This document shows positions 9,670 to 19,441 of a stretch of 64,000 bases of DNA, in pieces; positions within the stretch are counted from its first letter, which is position 1; each line of letters starts with the position of its first letter. Location of the stretch: assembly GCF_015627125.1 (NCBI RefSeq), contig NZ_VTDO01000002.1:363711-427710 (forward strand). Direction: 5' to 3'. The position numbers and the translations under genes are program-made. This stretch comes from Acinetobacter rathckeae (GTDB lineage Bacteria > Pseudomonadota > Gammaproteobacteria > Pseudomonadales > Moraxellaceae). The notes under the pieces were generated by a model, which had not been told where the DNA came from, made no database searches, and saw nothing but the letters and a program-made list of their open reading frames with translations.

Positions 9670-11349
9670 ATGACCGAATCTTTTGCAGCCCTCTTTGAAG
9701 CAAGCGAATTAAATCTTAATGTTGAAAAGGGTGCAGTCATCCAAGGTGTTGTTGTAAACATCGATGCTGACTGGGTAACTGTTGACACTGGCCTTAAATC
9801 TGAAGGCGTTGTTGACCGTGCAGAATTCTTAAACGACCAACGTGAGCTAGAAGTTCAAGTTGGCGACACTGTTGATGTTGTTGTTGAAGCACTTGACAAC
9901 GGTATGGGTCAAACAGTTCTTTCACGTGAAAAAGCAAAACGTGCTGAAACGTGGACTAAACTTGAAAAAATCTTTGAAGACGGCGAAATTGTTACTGGTC
10001 TTATTTCTGGTAAAGTTAAAGGCGGTTTCACTGTTGACATCGGTCCTGTACGTGCATTCTTACCAGGTTCTTTAGTAGACACTCGTCCAATCCGTGATAC
10101 GACTCACCTTGAAGGTAAAGAGTTAGAGTTTAAAGTCATCAAACTTGATGCGAAACGTAACAACGTTGTTGTATCTCGTCGTGCAGTAATGGAAGCTGAA
10201 TCTTCAGCTGACCGTGAAGCGCTACTTGCTCAACTTGAAGAAGGCCAAACTGTTACAGGTACAATTAAGAACCTTACAGACTACGGCGCATTTGTTGACC
10301 TAGGTGGTATTGATGGTCTTCTACATATCACAGATATGGCTTGGAAGCGTATTAAGCACCCTTCAGAAGTTGTAGAAGTTGGTCAAGAAGTCACTGTTAA
10401 AGTCCTTAAGTTTGATCGCGATCGTAACCGTGTTTCTCTAGGTCTTAAACAACTTGGCGAAGATCCTTGGTTAGCGATCATGAACCGTTACCCTAAAGGT
10501 TCTATCGTGAAAGCACGTGTAACTAACCTTACAGACTACGGTTGTTTCGCTGAAATCGCTGAAGGCGTTGAAGGTCTTGTTCACGTTTCTGAAATGGATC
10601 ACACAAACAAAAACATCCACCCATCTAAAGTTGTTCAGATTGGTGATGAAGTTGATGTTATGGTTCTTGAAGTTGATGAAGAACGTCGTCGTATTTCTCT
10701 TGGTATTAAACAAACTCGTGCTAACCCATGGGAAGAGTTTTCTAAAAACCATGACAAAGGCGAAAAAGTTTCAGGTACGATTAAATCAATCACTGACTTT
10801 GGTATCTTCATCGGTTTACCAGGCGGTATCGATGGTCTAGTTCACTTGTCTGATATTTCTTGGAATGAGCAAGGTGAAGAAGCAATCCGTCGTTACAAGA
10901 AAGGTGACACTGTTGAAGCAGTTATCTTGTCTGTAGATGCTGAAGGCAACCGTATTAGCTTGGGTATCAAGCAATTAAACAACGATCCGTTTAATGACTT
11001 CCTAGCGACAAACGAACGTGGTGCTTTAGTTAAAGGTACTGTGATTGCTGTTGATGCTAAAGCTGCAACTGTAAAACTTGCTGACGAAGTTGAAGCACAA
11101 TTGAAAGCGTCTGAAATCAACCGTGATCGCGTTGAAGATGCGACTAAATTCTTAGAAGTTGGTCAAGAAATTGATGCGAAAATCATCAACGTTGACCGTA
11201 AGTCACGTACAATCAACTTGTCTATCAAAGCGAAAGACGAAGCTGAAGAGCGTGAAGCTGTTGCAAACTTACGTCAAGCAGCGCCTGCTGCTCAAGACAA
11301 TGGTCCTAAAACCATTGGTGACTTGATTAAAGCACAGCAACAAAAGTAA
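9670..11349 (+). CDS. rpsA: 30S ribosomal protein S1
   Basis: S1 binds mRNA on the small subunit and unfolds leaders for initiation. The 559 residues contain six tandem S1 (OB-fold) repeats, seen as repeated segments such as [40 protein letters not shown] and [20 protein letters not shown]. Codon use is strongly biased, as expected for a highly expressed gene. It is followed by a 10-bp-stem hairpin terminator and then ihfB, the conserved rpsA-ihfB order. Confidence 0.98.
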   Translation: MTESFAALFEASELNLNVEKGAVIQGVVVNIDADWVTVDTGLKSEGVVDRAEFLNDQRELEVQVGDTVDVVVEALDNGMGQTVLSREKAKRAETWTKLEKIFEDGEIVTGLISGKVKGGFTVDIGPVRAFLPGSLVDTRPIRDTTHLEGKELEFKVIKLDAKRNNVVVSRRAVMEAESSADREALLAQLEEGQTVTGTIKNLTDYGAFVDLGGIDGLLHITDMAWKRIKHPSEVVEVGQEVTVKVLKFDRDRNRVSLGLKQLGEDPWLAIMNRYPKGSIVKARVTNLTDYGCFAEIAEGVEGLVHVSEMDHTNKNIHPSKVVQIGDEVDVMVLEVDEERRRISLGIKQTRANPWEEFSKNHDKGEKVSGTIKSITDFGIFIGLPGGIDGLVHLSDISWNEQGEEAIRRYKKGDTVEAVILSVDAEGNRISLGIKQLNNDPFNDFLATNERGALVKGTVIAVDAKAATVKLADEVEAQLKASEINRDRVEDATKFLEVGQEIDAKIINVDRKSRTINLSIKAKDEAEEREAVANLRQAAPAAQDNGPKTIGDLIKAQQQK

Positions 11350-11404
11350 GAATAAAAGTAAAAAATTAGTGTAACTAATTGATGCTTTATATTTAATTAC
11401 TGTT

Positions 11405-11443
11405 AACGGTAGTGTAGTATTGACTTACTGCACTACCGTTTTG
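11405..11443 (+). terminator. Intrinsic terminator after rpsA
   Basis: A perfect 10-bp stem (AACGGTAGTG at 11405-11414, CACTACCGTT at 11431-11440), with four more inner pairs and a short T run. It separates rpsA from ihfB. Confidence 0.8.
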
Positions 11444-11509
11444 TATTTAAACAAGTTATTATTTGATAACGAACAAATAAAAGTCGCTAAAAATCAATGA
11501 GGTCGTTAA

Positions 11510-11812
11510 ATGACTAAAGAAGCACTCAATAAATCAGATTTAATAGAGCGTATTGCTCTGAAAAATCCACATTTGGCTGAACCATTGGTCGAAGAAGCAG
11601 TAAGAATCATGATTGATCAAATGATTGATACGCTGTCGGCAGATGATCGTATTGAAATTCGTGGTTTTGGTAGCTTCGCGTTACATCACCGTGATCCTCG
11701 AGTGGGACGTAACCCTAAAACAGGAAAATCTGTTGAAGTTGCAGCCAAATCGGTACCGCATTTTAAACCAGGTAAAGCACTGCGTGATGCTGTAAATGAG
11801 CAAGTGAAATAA
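11510..11812 (+). CDS. ihfB: Integration host factor subunit beta
   Basis: This 100-residue HU/IHF-family DNA-bending protein carries the diagnostic arm segment [18 protein letters not shown] and the DNA-intercalating proline in RNPKTG. With IhfA it forms the sequence-specific IHF heterodimer used in recombination, replication and promoter architecture. It lies downstream of rpsA in the usual order. Its nearest other homologue, HU, is shorter and differs in the arm. Confidence 0.95.
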   Translation: MTKEALNKSDLIERIALKNPHLAEPLVEEAVRIMIDQMIDTLSADDRIEIRGFGSFALHHRDPRVGRNPKTGKSVEVAAKSVPHFKPGKALRDAVNEQVK

Positions 11813-11840
11813 TTAAAACTACATTTTATATGGTGATATT

Positions 11841-12200
11841 ATGCGTTTTATCTTATTAATTTTACTTATTTTAGTCTTTGTATACTCTCTGGCATTGGTT
11901 TTATTTAATGGTACAGAAGTCTCTGTGAACTTATGGTTTGCAACAGTACCAGAAATGCGAGTAGGTTTACTGATTCTAATTACATTAGCGATAGGCGTTG
12001 TATTAGGTTTACTGATTGGCGTACAAGTATTTAAAGTATTTCAAACACGTTGGGAAATTAAGCGTTTAAATAAAGAAATTGAGCGTTTAAGAAAAGAGCA
12101 AGTTGAAGTAGCTCAATTGGCTGCCAAAGAAGCAGCTGCAAATACAAGACATGAAAAAACTGTTTTAGATATTAACTCAAACAATCAAAGCCCATTATAA
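11841..12200 (+). CDS. LapA family (DUF1049) inner-membrane protein
   Basis: The 119-residue protein has two transmembrane helices (about residues 2-22 and 41-63) and a charged cytoplasmic coiled coil (about 70-105). This is the layout of LapA/YciS proteins, which with LapB control LPS synthesis by regulating LpxC proteolysis in enterobacteria. Position between ihfB and pyrF matches the family's usual place. No lapB-like gene follows here. The role in LPS control is therefore family knowledge, not shown by this locus. Confidence 0.85.
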   Translation: MRFILLILLILVFVYSLALVLFNGTEVSVNLWFATVPEMRVGLLILITLAIGVVLGLLIGVQVFKVFQTRWEIKRLNKEIERLRKEQVEVAQLAAKEAAANTRHEKTVLDINSNNQSPL

Positions 12201-12214
12201 TGGGCTTTGATTTG
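12186..12214 (+). terminator. Hairpin overlapping the lapA-like stop codon
   Basis: A near-perfect palindrome (CAAAGCCCATTATAATGGGCTTTG, here split as CAAAGCCCATTA / TAATGGGCTTTG) at 12186-12209, containing the TAA stop of the preceding gene and followed by a T-rich stretch. Probable terminator or attenuator before pyrF. Confidence 0.6.
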
Positions 12215-12234
12215 TTATTTGTTGAGGTTATACC

Positions 12235-12918
12235 TTGAGTATTATTGTTGCTTTAGATTCGAAAAGTAAAAAAGAAGCTTTACAGCTTGCTGACCAGCTC
12301 GATCCTGCACTTTGTCGAGTAAAAGTAGGTAAAGAGCTTTTTACTCATGAAGGACCTGATGTGGTAAAAGCTTTACATCAACTCGGGTTTGACGTGTTTT
12401 TAGATTTAAAGTTCCATGATATTCCAAATACGACTGCACAAGCTGTATGTGCGGCGGCAGACCTTGGTGTGTGGATGGTGAATGTACACGCATCAGGTGG
12501 GCGAAAAATGATGGAGACCTGTGTAGAGCGGTTACGTGCAGGGAATTATCAAACACAACTGATTGCAGTGACTGTACTGACATCTATGGCACAAGAAGAC
12601 TTAAAAGATATTGGTTTAGATGTTAATCCTGTAGATCATGTACGTCGTTTAGCACGCTTAACGAAAGATTCAGGTTTAGATGGTATTGTCTGTTCAGCTC
12701 AAGAGGCTGCCTTTTTACGTGCAGAACTTGGATCTGACTTTAGTTTAGTAACGCCAGGTATTCGACCTGAGGGTAGTAGTAGTGATGACCAAAAACGAAT
12801 TGTGACTCCACCGCAAGCGATAGAAGCGGGTGCAACACATTTAGTGATTGGTCGACCAATTACTAAATCTGCTCATCCTCGTGAAACATTACAACAAATT
12901 ATACAATCAATCACGTAA
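12235..12918 (+). CDS. pyrF: Orotidine 5'-phosphate decarboxylase
   Basis: PyrF makes UMP from OMP, the last step of de novo pyrimidine synthesis. The 227-residue TIM barrel carries the catalytic [10 protein letters not shown] motif (Lys and Asp), the [15 protein letters not shown] phosphate loop region and a terminal VIGRPITKS motif. It starts with TTG behind a GAGGTT ribosome site. A strong terminator follows. Confidence 0.96.
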   Translation: MSIIVALDSKSKKEALQLADQLDPALCRVKVGKELFTHEGPDVVKALHQLGFDVFLDLKFHDIPNTTAQAVCAAADLGVWMVNVHASGGRKMMETCVERLRAGNYQTQLIAVTVLTSMAQEDLKDIGLDVNPVDHVRRLARLTKDSGLDGIVCSAQEAAFLRAELGSDFSLVTPGIRPEGSSSDDQKRIVTPPQAIEAGATHLVIGRPITKSAHPRETLQQIIQSIT

Positions 12919-12932
12919 GCATATTTTGAGCT

Positions 12933-12961
12933 AAAAAACCCATAATGATATGGGTTTTTTT
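12933..12961 (+). terminator. Intrinsic terminator after pyrF
   Basis: Stem AAAAAACCCATA (12933-12944) pairs with TATGGGTTTTTT (12949-12960) around a 4-base loop, with a built-in T run. It is symmetric enough to work on both strands. Confidence 0.85.
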
Positions 12962-13075
12962 ATGTATAGTGAAACTTCATTAAAATCATTGACTACTACA
13001 AAACAGCATATTTACATCTTCTAAAACAGATATAGTCTAAGTCGAATTTTTGCTATGCTTCATATTATTTGTTAG

Positions 13076-14179
13076 ATGCTTTTTATTATGGATCAGCACT
13101 CACCACTCGTTATTTATCAAAAAGCCATAGATCTAGGGCAGTTGACCCCAGATACTGCACAAAAAAAAGCAGTAGATGCTTTAGATTTATTGTGGCAACA
13201 GTTGTTAGCTGAAGCAAAAGCATCAAAAAGCATTTTTTCATTTTTGCGTAAAAAGCAAAGTCCACAAGGTGTATATATGTGGGGTGGCGTTGGCCGTGGT
13301 AAGACATGGTTGATGGACTTGTTTTTTGAAGCATTGCCTTTAGAGCGTAAAATGCGTTTACACTTCCACCACTTTATGCAGTATGTGCATCAGCAACTTC
13401 ATGAACGGGTCGGACAACAAAACCCTTTAGATGCTGTCGCAGATCATATTTTTGAGCAAGCACAAGTGATTTGTTTCGATGAGTTTTTTGTATCTAGTGT
13501 GCCAGATGCAATGATTCTGAGTGATTTATTCCAAAAGCTCTTTCAAAGAGGCGTGAGTTTGGTCGCAACGTCAAATATTGCACCTGATGGTTTATATAAA
13601 GATGGCCTGCATAGAGATCGGTTTTTACCAACGATTGCGTTGTTAAAACAGCATTGTCATATTTTAAATGTAGATGCGGGTGTGGATTATAGGTTGCGTG
13701 AGTTACATCAAGCGGGCCTATTTCAGAGTCCTTTAAATGAACATACCGCAGAGTGGGTACAAGCACGGTTTAATGATGCCGTTGGAGTAGACACGGTAGA
13801 ACATACAGCGATTGAGATTAATCATCGTGAAGTTCTAACCTTGGCACATACAGAAAATACCCTATGGTGTCATTTTAATGAACTATGTTTAAAACCACGA
13901 AGCCCAAGTGATTTTATTGAAATAGCGAATAGGTATCCTACCGTTTTTGTGAGTGAAATACCGAATTTGACGGATCAATTGGCTGATGGTACACGACGGT
14001 TTATTTATCTGGTTGATGAATTTTACGACCGTGGTGTGACGCTAATTTTAACATCACAAGTACCTATTTTAGAGTTATATCAGGGAGAGAAGTTAGCGTT
14101 CGAAATTGAGCGAACACGTTCTAGACTATTAGAGATGCAGTCTGATGAGTATTTAAACAAAGGGCATCGCTTGGGTTGA
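13076..14179 (+). CDS. zapE: Cell division protein ZapE (AFG1-like ATPase)
   Basis: AFG1/ZapE ATPases bind FtsZ and act at the constricting Z ring, chiefly under stress. The 367-residue protein has Walker A GGVGRGKTWLMDLF near residue 65, the CFDEFFVSSVPDAM Walker B segment near residue 137, and SNIAPDGLYKDGLHRDRFLP, typical of the family. Two ATGs compete (13076 and 13088); the second gives MDQHSPLV and may be the real start. It stands alone, with a terminator upstream. Confidence 0.92.
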   Translation: MLFIMDQHSPLVIYQKAIDLGQLTPDTAQKKAVDALDLLWQQLLAEAKASKSIFSFLRKKQSPQGVYMWGGVGRGKTWLMDLFFEALPLERKMRLHFHHFMQYVHQQLHERVGQQNPLDAVADHIFEQAQVICFDEFFVSSVPDAMILSDLFQKLFQRGVSLVATSNIAPDGLYKDGLHRDRFLPTIALLKQHCHILNVDAGVDYRLRELHQAGLFQSPLNEHTAEWVQARFNDAVGVDTVEHTAIEINHREVLTLAHTENTLWCHFNELCLKPRSPSDFIEIANRYPTVFVSEIPNLTDQLADGTRRFIYLVDEFYDRGVTLILTSQVPILELYQGEKLAFEIERTRSRLLEMQSDEYLNKGHRLG

Positions 14180-14321
14180 TTTTTAGCTAATCTGGTGTGG
14201 TTTTTGCTTTGCAATAGCTAGACTAAATGCGTACTGCGATTTTTAACAAGATCACGTAATGTATTGATAATACAACAATACAGCTTAGTGTATTCAAGAA
14301 TAGATCAGATTAGGAAAGAAA

Positions 14322-16487
14322 ATGACGCAACGTGTACAGATTGGTGATTTGGCAATAGACCAAATCCTTTTTGATTTTATGGAAAAAGAAGCACTGCCAA
14401 TTGCAGGTTTAAATAGTACGAGTTATTGGACCGAGTTCGAACGTATTGTAAAGGCGTTTACAGGTAAAAATAAGCAACTTTTGCAAAAACGTCAAGATTT
14501 CCAATCTGCACTGACCAAATGGCATACAAATAATGTATTTGAGTTAGAAAAATATAAAGAATTTCTCTATGAAATTGGTTACTTATTACCTGAAGTTGCT
14601 GATTTTTCTATTGAAACTGCCCCTGTAGATGCTGAAATTTCTACTATTGCAGGCCCTCAATTGGTCGTTCCTGTACGTAATGCACGTTATAGTTTAAATG
14701 CTGCCAATGCACGTTGGGGCTCATTGTATGATGCTTTGTATGGTTTTAATGTCATTTCTGAGCAAGATGGTGCAACCAAAACAGCACAATATAATCCTGT
14801 GCGTGGTCAAAAAGTGATTGCGTTTGCAAAGCAATTTTTAGATGAAAATTTTGCTTTAAAAGTAGGCTCACATGCAGATGCTGTAAAGTATCATTTTGAA
14901 AATAAGCAGTTGGTTGTTGTGCTAGAAGACGGTCAAATCACTACACTTGCAGATGATTCACAATGTGTAGGCTTTAATGGGGAATCATCAGCACTTACTG
15001 AATTAGTATTTAAGCGTCATCAACTGCATGTCATTATACAATTTGATGTGAACCATTTTATTGGTCAGACAGATAAAGCACATATCAAAGATATGATTTT
15101 AGAGTCTGCTGTGACCACCATTCAAGATTTAGAAGACTCTGTTGCAGCAGTGGATGCCGAAGAAAAAGTAGAGGGCTATCGTAATTGGCTTGGCTTAATG
15201 CAGGGTACACTGAAAGATCGTTTTGAAAAAAATGGTCAAGTCCTAGAGCGAACCCTAAATGCTGACCGCTCTTATCAAACGATTAATGGTGAAACTGTAA
15301 ACCTACATGGCCGTTCAGTCATGCTTCTACGTAATGTGGGGCACTTAATGACAAACCCAGCCATTTTAGTTCATGGTGAGGAAATTTTTGAAGGCATTTT
15401 AGATATTCTTATTACACCAATGTTAAGCAAGGTTGATATTTTAGGTCAAAATACGCTAAGAAACTCTCGTACAGGGTCTATGTATATTGTGAAACCTAAA
15501 ATGCATGGTCCTGATGAAGTAAAATTTGCTGTTGAATTATTTGAGCAAGCTGAGCAATTGATCGGATTACCACCCAAAAGCCTGAAAATAGGTATTATGG
15601 ATGAAGAGCGTCGTACCTCTGTAAATTTAAAGGCATGTATTGCTCAGGCTAAAGACCGCGTCATTTTTATTAATACAGGGTTTATGGATCGTACAGGTGA
15701 TGAAATTCATACCTTTATGGTAGCAGGGCCAATGGTCAGAAAGGCAGATATTAAACAGCAAAAATGGTTTGCTGCCTATGAAAACCGTAATGTTGCAATT
15801 GGCTTAGCCTGTGGTTTACAAGGTAAAGCCCAGATTGGTAAAGGCATGTGGCCTAAGCCAGATCAGCTCTTTGAAATGTATGAAAGTAAAATAGAACATC
15901 CACAAGCGGGTGCTTCTTGTGCTTGGGTGCCTTCACCATCGGGTGCAGTGATTCATGCCATACATTACCATCAATCTAGTGTGTCTGAAAGACAAGATGA
16001 GCTTGCAAAACAAGAGATGCTTAGTTTAGATGATTTACTCACACCACCTTTAGCGGAACAGGTAAATTGGACAGCTGAACAGATTAATCAAGAGCTTGAG
16101 AACAATTGCCAAGGTATTTTAGGGTACGTAGTACGCTGGGTTGACTTGGGTATGGGGTGCTCTAAAGTGCCAGACATTCACAATGTGGGCTTGATGGAAG
16201 ATCGAGCAACGTTACGTATTTCTTCACAGCATATTGCCAACTGGTTGCATCATGGTATTGTGACTGCAGAGCAAGTCCGTGAAACATTAAAGCGTATGGC
16301 TCAAATTGTAGATCAGCAAAATGCACATGATCCAAAATATAAAGCGATGTCTGAAAACTTAGCCAATAATATTGCATTCCAAGCGGCATCTGACTTGATT
16401 TTTAAAGGAGAGGTTCAGCCTTCGGGGTATACCGAACCACTGTTACACGCTGCTCGTTTAAAGCTAAAAGGTTATGTTGCAAGCTAA
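14322..16487 (+). CDS. glcB: Malate synthase G
   Basis: Malate synthase G condenses glyoxylate and acetyl-CoA to malate in the glyoxylate bypass. The 721-residue monomeric G form is much longer than the A form. QDLEDSVAAVDAEEK near residue 267, RTGSMYIVKPKMHGPDEV near residue 385 and the GMWPKPDQL and SPSGAVIHAIHYH segments are characteristic. It is flanked by its own terminator and preceded by a 142-bp gap with a likely promoter. Acinetobacter commonly uses this form for acetate growth. Confidence 0.97.
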   Translation: MTQRVQIGDLAIDQILFDFMEKEALPIAGLNSTSYWTEFERIVKAFTGKNKQLLQKRQDFQSALTKWHTNNVFELEKYKEFLYEIGYLLPEVADFSIETAPVDAEISTIAGPQLVVPVRNARYSLNAANARWGSLYDALYGFNVISEQDGATKTAQYNPVRGQKVIAFAKQFLDENFALKVGSHADAVKYHFENKQLVVVLEDGQITTLADDSQCVGFNGESSALTELVFKRHQLHVIIQFDVNHFIGQTDKAHIKDMILESAVTTIQDLEDSVAAVDAEEKVEGYRNWLGLMQGTLKDRFEKNGQVLERTLNADRSYQTINGETVNLHGRSVMLLRNVGHLMTNPAILVHGEEIFEGILDILITPMLSKVDILGQNTLRNSRTGSMYIVKPKMHGPDEVKFAVELFEQAEQLIGLPPKSLKIGIMDEERRTSVNLKACIAQAKDRVIFINTGFMDRTGDEIHTFMVAGPMVRKADIKQQKWFAAYENRNVAIGLACGLQGKAQIGKGMWPKPDQLFEMYESKIEHPQAGASCAWVPSPSGAVIHAIHYHQSSVSERQDELAKQEMLSLDDLLTPPLAEQVNWTAEQINQELENNCQGILGYVVRWVDLGMGCSKVPDIHNVGLMEDRATLRISSQHIANWLHHGIVTAEQVRETLKRMAQIVDQQNAHDPKYKAMSENLANNIAFQAASDLIFKGEVQPSGYTEPLLHAARLKLKGYVAS

Positions 16488-16508
16488 TCTAGTCTAATCT
16501 TCTATTAC

Positions 16509-16540
16509 ACCCTAAATATCGTCTATATTTAGGGTTTTTT
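16509..16540 (+). terminator. Intrinsic terminator after glcB
   Basis: Stem ACCCTAAATAT (16509-16519) / ATATTTAGGGT (16525-16535), followed by a run of six T. Confidence 0.85.
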
Positions 16541-16652
16541 ATATTAAATATAGGATTTTTCTATCTTTTGTATCTAAAAAAACACGTATGTAAGAATACT
16601 CAGTCATGATAAAACAGGTTAAAATAACAGTAAGTTTATTTAATCAATGATT

Positions 16653-17312
16653 ATGTGTGCAAATTTTAGACCCTTGACGCTCAGTCAACAGCAACAATTA
16701 AACTTACCAGAAATTACTTTTGACTATGTAAAGGAAGTTTTTCCTATGGGGCGGTTTCCATTACTCTTTTGCTCAGAACATGGCAAAGAGTGGAGGGAAG
16801 TTGTTTTTGGGCTAGTACCAAAGTGGGCAACTGAGCTGGAGATTGCTAAGAAAACGTATAATGCTCGCCAAGAAACTTTATGGGATAAACCTAGTTTTCA
16901 AAATGCTTTGCATAAATACAAATTTGGTGTATTTGCTGTGACAGAGTTCTACGAAAGTAAATATGTTGCAGGGCAACCACAGCGTTGGGGTGTTCGCCGT
17001 AAAGATGGTGAAGCATTTTATATTGCAGCACTTTATGAAATTTGTAAGATAAACAATGATATTATTCGCTCAGCAACCATGTTGACCATGGATGCGATAG
17101 ATCATCCGATGATGAGTAAGTTTCATGAACCAGGTAATGTGAAACGTTCGGTGATTGTCATTCCTAAACATCGGTTAGATGAGTGGCTGACCTTCAAAAG
17201 CCCTAACATTGCTTCATTTGTGCAAGGCTTTGATGTAGAAGCATTTGAATGCTCTCATGTACCAAAAATAAAATACAGTCAGCCATCACCACAGCTCGAT
17301 ATTTTTAATTAA
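16653..17312 (+). CDS. SRAP domain (HMCES/YedK family) abasic-site-binding protein
   Basis: SRAP proteins form a thiazolidine crosslink with abasic sites in single-stranded DNA using the N-terminal Cys2. An upstream ATG at 16647 exists, but the start here is set at 16653 because it yields M-C-A-N, putting the catalytic Cys at position 2. The conserved FAVTEFYE segment (catalytic-type Glu) and the later SKFHEPGNVKRSV segment with its histidine fit the family. About 219 residues, single gene. Confidence 0.9.
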   Translation: MCANFRPLTLSQQQQLNLPEITFDYVKEVFPMGRFPLLFCSEHGKEWREVVFGLVPKWATELEIAKKTYNARQETLWDKPSFQNALHKYKFGVFAVTEFYESKYVAGQPQRWGVRRKDGEAFYIAALYEICKINNDIIRSATMLTMDAIDHPMMSKFHEPGNVKRSVIVIPKHRLDEWLTFKSPNIASFVQGFDVEAFECSHVPKIKYSQPSPQLDIFN

Positions 17313-17431
17313 TTTAAATCTCTGAGTAAGTCATTTCTTTTGAGGTGGGTAAATTGATTCAATACTTTGATGGGCGGTCATGAGCGTATATGACCGACCG
17401 CTTGCATCAAGTTGGATTATTTCACTTTAAA

Positions 17432-17452
17432 AGAAGCCTTTAGGCTTTTAAA
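17432..17452. terminator. Small bidirectional hairpin between convergent genes
   Basis: AGCCT/AGGCT stem inside AAAAG...CTTTT, between the ends of the SRAP gene (+) and the RcnB-like gene (-). It could terminate both. Confidence 0.5.
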
Positions 17453-17488
17453 ATCAATGGCTATTTTTAAAATAGAGTTAGGTTGGTT

Positions 17489-17926
17489 TTAGTGTTGGTG
17501 TAGTAAGATTGAGCTAATCACGCCTGTAGCGACCGCTACTAAAATATAGTCACCATTCACATTTAGCCAACGGTGGCCACGAGGTGGTGTTGGTAACTGT
17601 TGACGTCTCCAATCATTGACATAGTAGTGTGATGATCGGTATTGTTTTGGTATGTATTGGCCTTTACGCCATTGTGGATTTTCTCCTCGTGGTCCCTGTT
17701 GAGCATAATATGGCCCTTGTTGATGAGGACGATCTGGGCCACGATCACGTTGTTGAAATTGAGGTTGTGGTCCATTGGGACTATGTCTTTGTTGGTTGGG
17801 TTGACGATCTGAGAAGTCATCTGGGCCACGTTGTGGGTCATTTGGGCCCGCAAAAGCAGCAATACTTGTAAATGTTGTTGATGCAATTAATCCAACAGTG
17901 AGTAAGCGTTTTGTTAAAGGTTTCAT
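17489..17926 (-). CDS. RcnB family periplasmic protein
   Basis: The 145-residue protein has a signal peptide (basic MKPLTKRLL start, hydrophobic core, AFA cleavage site near residue 26), a long Pro/Gln/Arg-rich low-complexity middle (about 28-100) and a C-terminal segment RGHRWLNVNGDYILVAVATG. That C-terminal segment is the RcnB signature, named for periplasmic nickel/cobalt homeostasis in E. coli. No metal exporter is adjacent, so the metal role is not supported by context. It is a single gene, convergent with the SRAP gene. Confidence 0.82.
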   Translation of the reverse strand: MKPLTKRLLTVGLIASTTFTSIAAFAGPNDPQRGPDDFSDRQPNQQRHSPNGPQPQFQQRDRGPDRPHQQGPYYAQQGPRGENPQWRKGQYIPKQYRSSHYYVNDWRRQQLPTPPRGHRWLNVNGDYILVAVATGVISSILLHQH

Positions 17927-18163
17927 TCTAAAGTTCTCGTGTCTTTATGACGTTGGAGAGAACATTAACAAAAGATTTTCTATAAATAATGAAGAAAAAA
18001 AACCGCTATGTAACGGTTTGAGAGGCTTGTATGACAATGTATCTTCATCTGTATAAATTGTTTTTTGATTAAAAATAAAAATATATCAGTAGGTTATACG
18101 TTTTATCTGCTGTATTTTGTATTTAACAAAAGATATATGATGTTACATGTGTATGTATATCAA

Positions 18164-19048
18164 TTACTTTAAATGCTCTACAAGATAGTCAATTAAGACC
18201 CGTACAGCAGGAAGTATACCTCGGCGTGATGGGTAGACTAAATGTAAAATACCATGCGGTACGTTCCACTCGGGTAACACATAGTGAAGTTGTTTTTGAT
18301 TAATTTCATCACAAACAATGGTGTCTGGTAGTAGAGCAATGCCTTGATTTTTTATTGCTAAAGCTTTAAGTAAATTGAGATCAGACCCCATAATGGTGGG
18401 TTTAAGCTGTACTTTTACATTGGCTTGTTGATGGTGGCTTAAAGTGAGTGTTTGTTCTGTAAACTCTTCAGACATGCTTAAAAAATGGTGTTTGCTCAAG
18501 TCTTGTGGAGACTTAGGCGTGCCATATTGGTTGAGGTAAGCTTGGCTTGCAAATAGGTGTTGTGTTTCTTGTCTAAGTGATCGGACAATCAGGTTCGGAT
18601 CATCATCAATTTGTGTGCGTACTCGAAGTGCTAGATCGACATTTTCATTCATTAAATCTACACGGCGGTTACTGACGATCATTTGAATTTTTACTTCAGG
18701 ATACTGTTGTAAGAAATCGGGAAGGATTTGAGGAAGTTGATTTTGTGCAACAGATACGGGAACGCCTATTCGAACAACACCACGAGGTTGCATACTCAAG
18801 TGGTTGATCAGATCATGTGCAGCTTGTGCTGCGCTAGTCATTTCTTGGGCATGTCTATAAACGTTTTGCCCAATGTCGGTCACTGAAAATTGTCTAGAGT
18901 TACGTTGAATTAAACGTACACCTAAATGCTCTTCAAGTGCATAGACTCGGCGACTGAGTTTAGATTTTGGAATGTCTGTTGCACGTTCTGCAGCACTAAA
19001 TCCACCATGTTCTACAACCATGGCAAAGTAGTAAAAATCATCAAGCAT
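18164..19048 (-). CDS. LysR family transcriptional regulator
   Basis: The 294-residue protein has an N-terminal LysR winged HTH (residues 3-62, FSAAERATDIPKSKLSRRVYA) and a substrate-binding effector domain. The HTH sequence, with DIPKSKLSRR, places it in the CrgA/AaeR-like subgroup that often controls oxidative or aromatic responses. No divergent neighbour is present to suggest a target: the upstream intergenic region leads to the lipase gene on the same strand. Confidence 0.92.
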   Translation of the reverse strand: MLDDFYYFAMVVEHGGFSAAERATDIPKSKLSRRVYALEEHLGVRLIQRNSRQFSVTDIGQNVYRHAQEMTSAAQAAHDLINHLSMQPRGVVRIGVPVSVAQNQLPQILPDFLQQYPEVKIQMIVSNRRVDLMNENVDLALRVRTQIDDDPNLIVRSLRQETQHLFASQAYLNQYGTPKSPQDLSKHHFLSMSEEFTEQTLTLSHHQQANVKVQLKPTIMGSDLNLLKALAIKNQGIALLPDTIVCDEINQKQLHYVLPEWNVPHGILHLVYPSRRGILPAVRVLIDYLVEHLK

Positions 19049-19441
19049 ATTAAGTATTAGATATGAGGCTCTGTTGAGTAGTATCTATGATTTTAGCGAT
19101 GATTTAAATATTTTTTCGCTTGATCTTTTTATAAGTGGTTGAAAATGACTGGCTAATGCTGAGGAATACTTATTGGGAGAGATAAAAAATAAAAACCGAT
19201 GATATTAGTAAGTGTATGATTTAAATTATAAAAATTATAGTTTTAGCATGAAACTACATATCAATAAGAGTAATGCAGTATTATTTACTGTGTAAGGAGT
19301 TAGATAGTTTTATTTAGCTATACATCAAAAGTTGTTTGAATGGTAAATACAAGGCTACAGCGAGCTTATCTTTTTGCTTGAATATAAAAAGCTAAGCAAA
19401 ATGCTTAGCTTTTTTAATAGTAGTACATGTAGTAAATAAAA
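19049..19441. other. Intergenic region between lipase gene and LysR gene
   Basis: About 390 AT-rich bases with no supported gene. It holds the LysR promoter zone next to 19049 and a strong hairpin terminator at 19386-19414. Nothing else was recognised. Confidence 0.6.
19386..19416 (-). terminator. Intrinsic terminator after the lipase gene
   Basis: Perfect 13-bp stem AAAAAGCTAAGCA (19386-19398) / TGCTTAGCTTTTT (19402-19414) with a 3-base loop. Symmetric, so it can act on both strands. Confidence 0.85.

Noticed and set aside
16647..16652. Upstream ATG of the SRAP gene as the start
   Set aside because: It would move the catalytic Cys from position 2 to position 4, which the chemistry does not allow.
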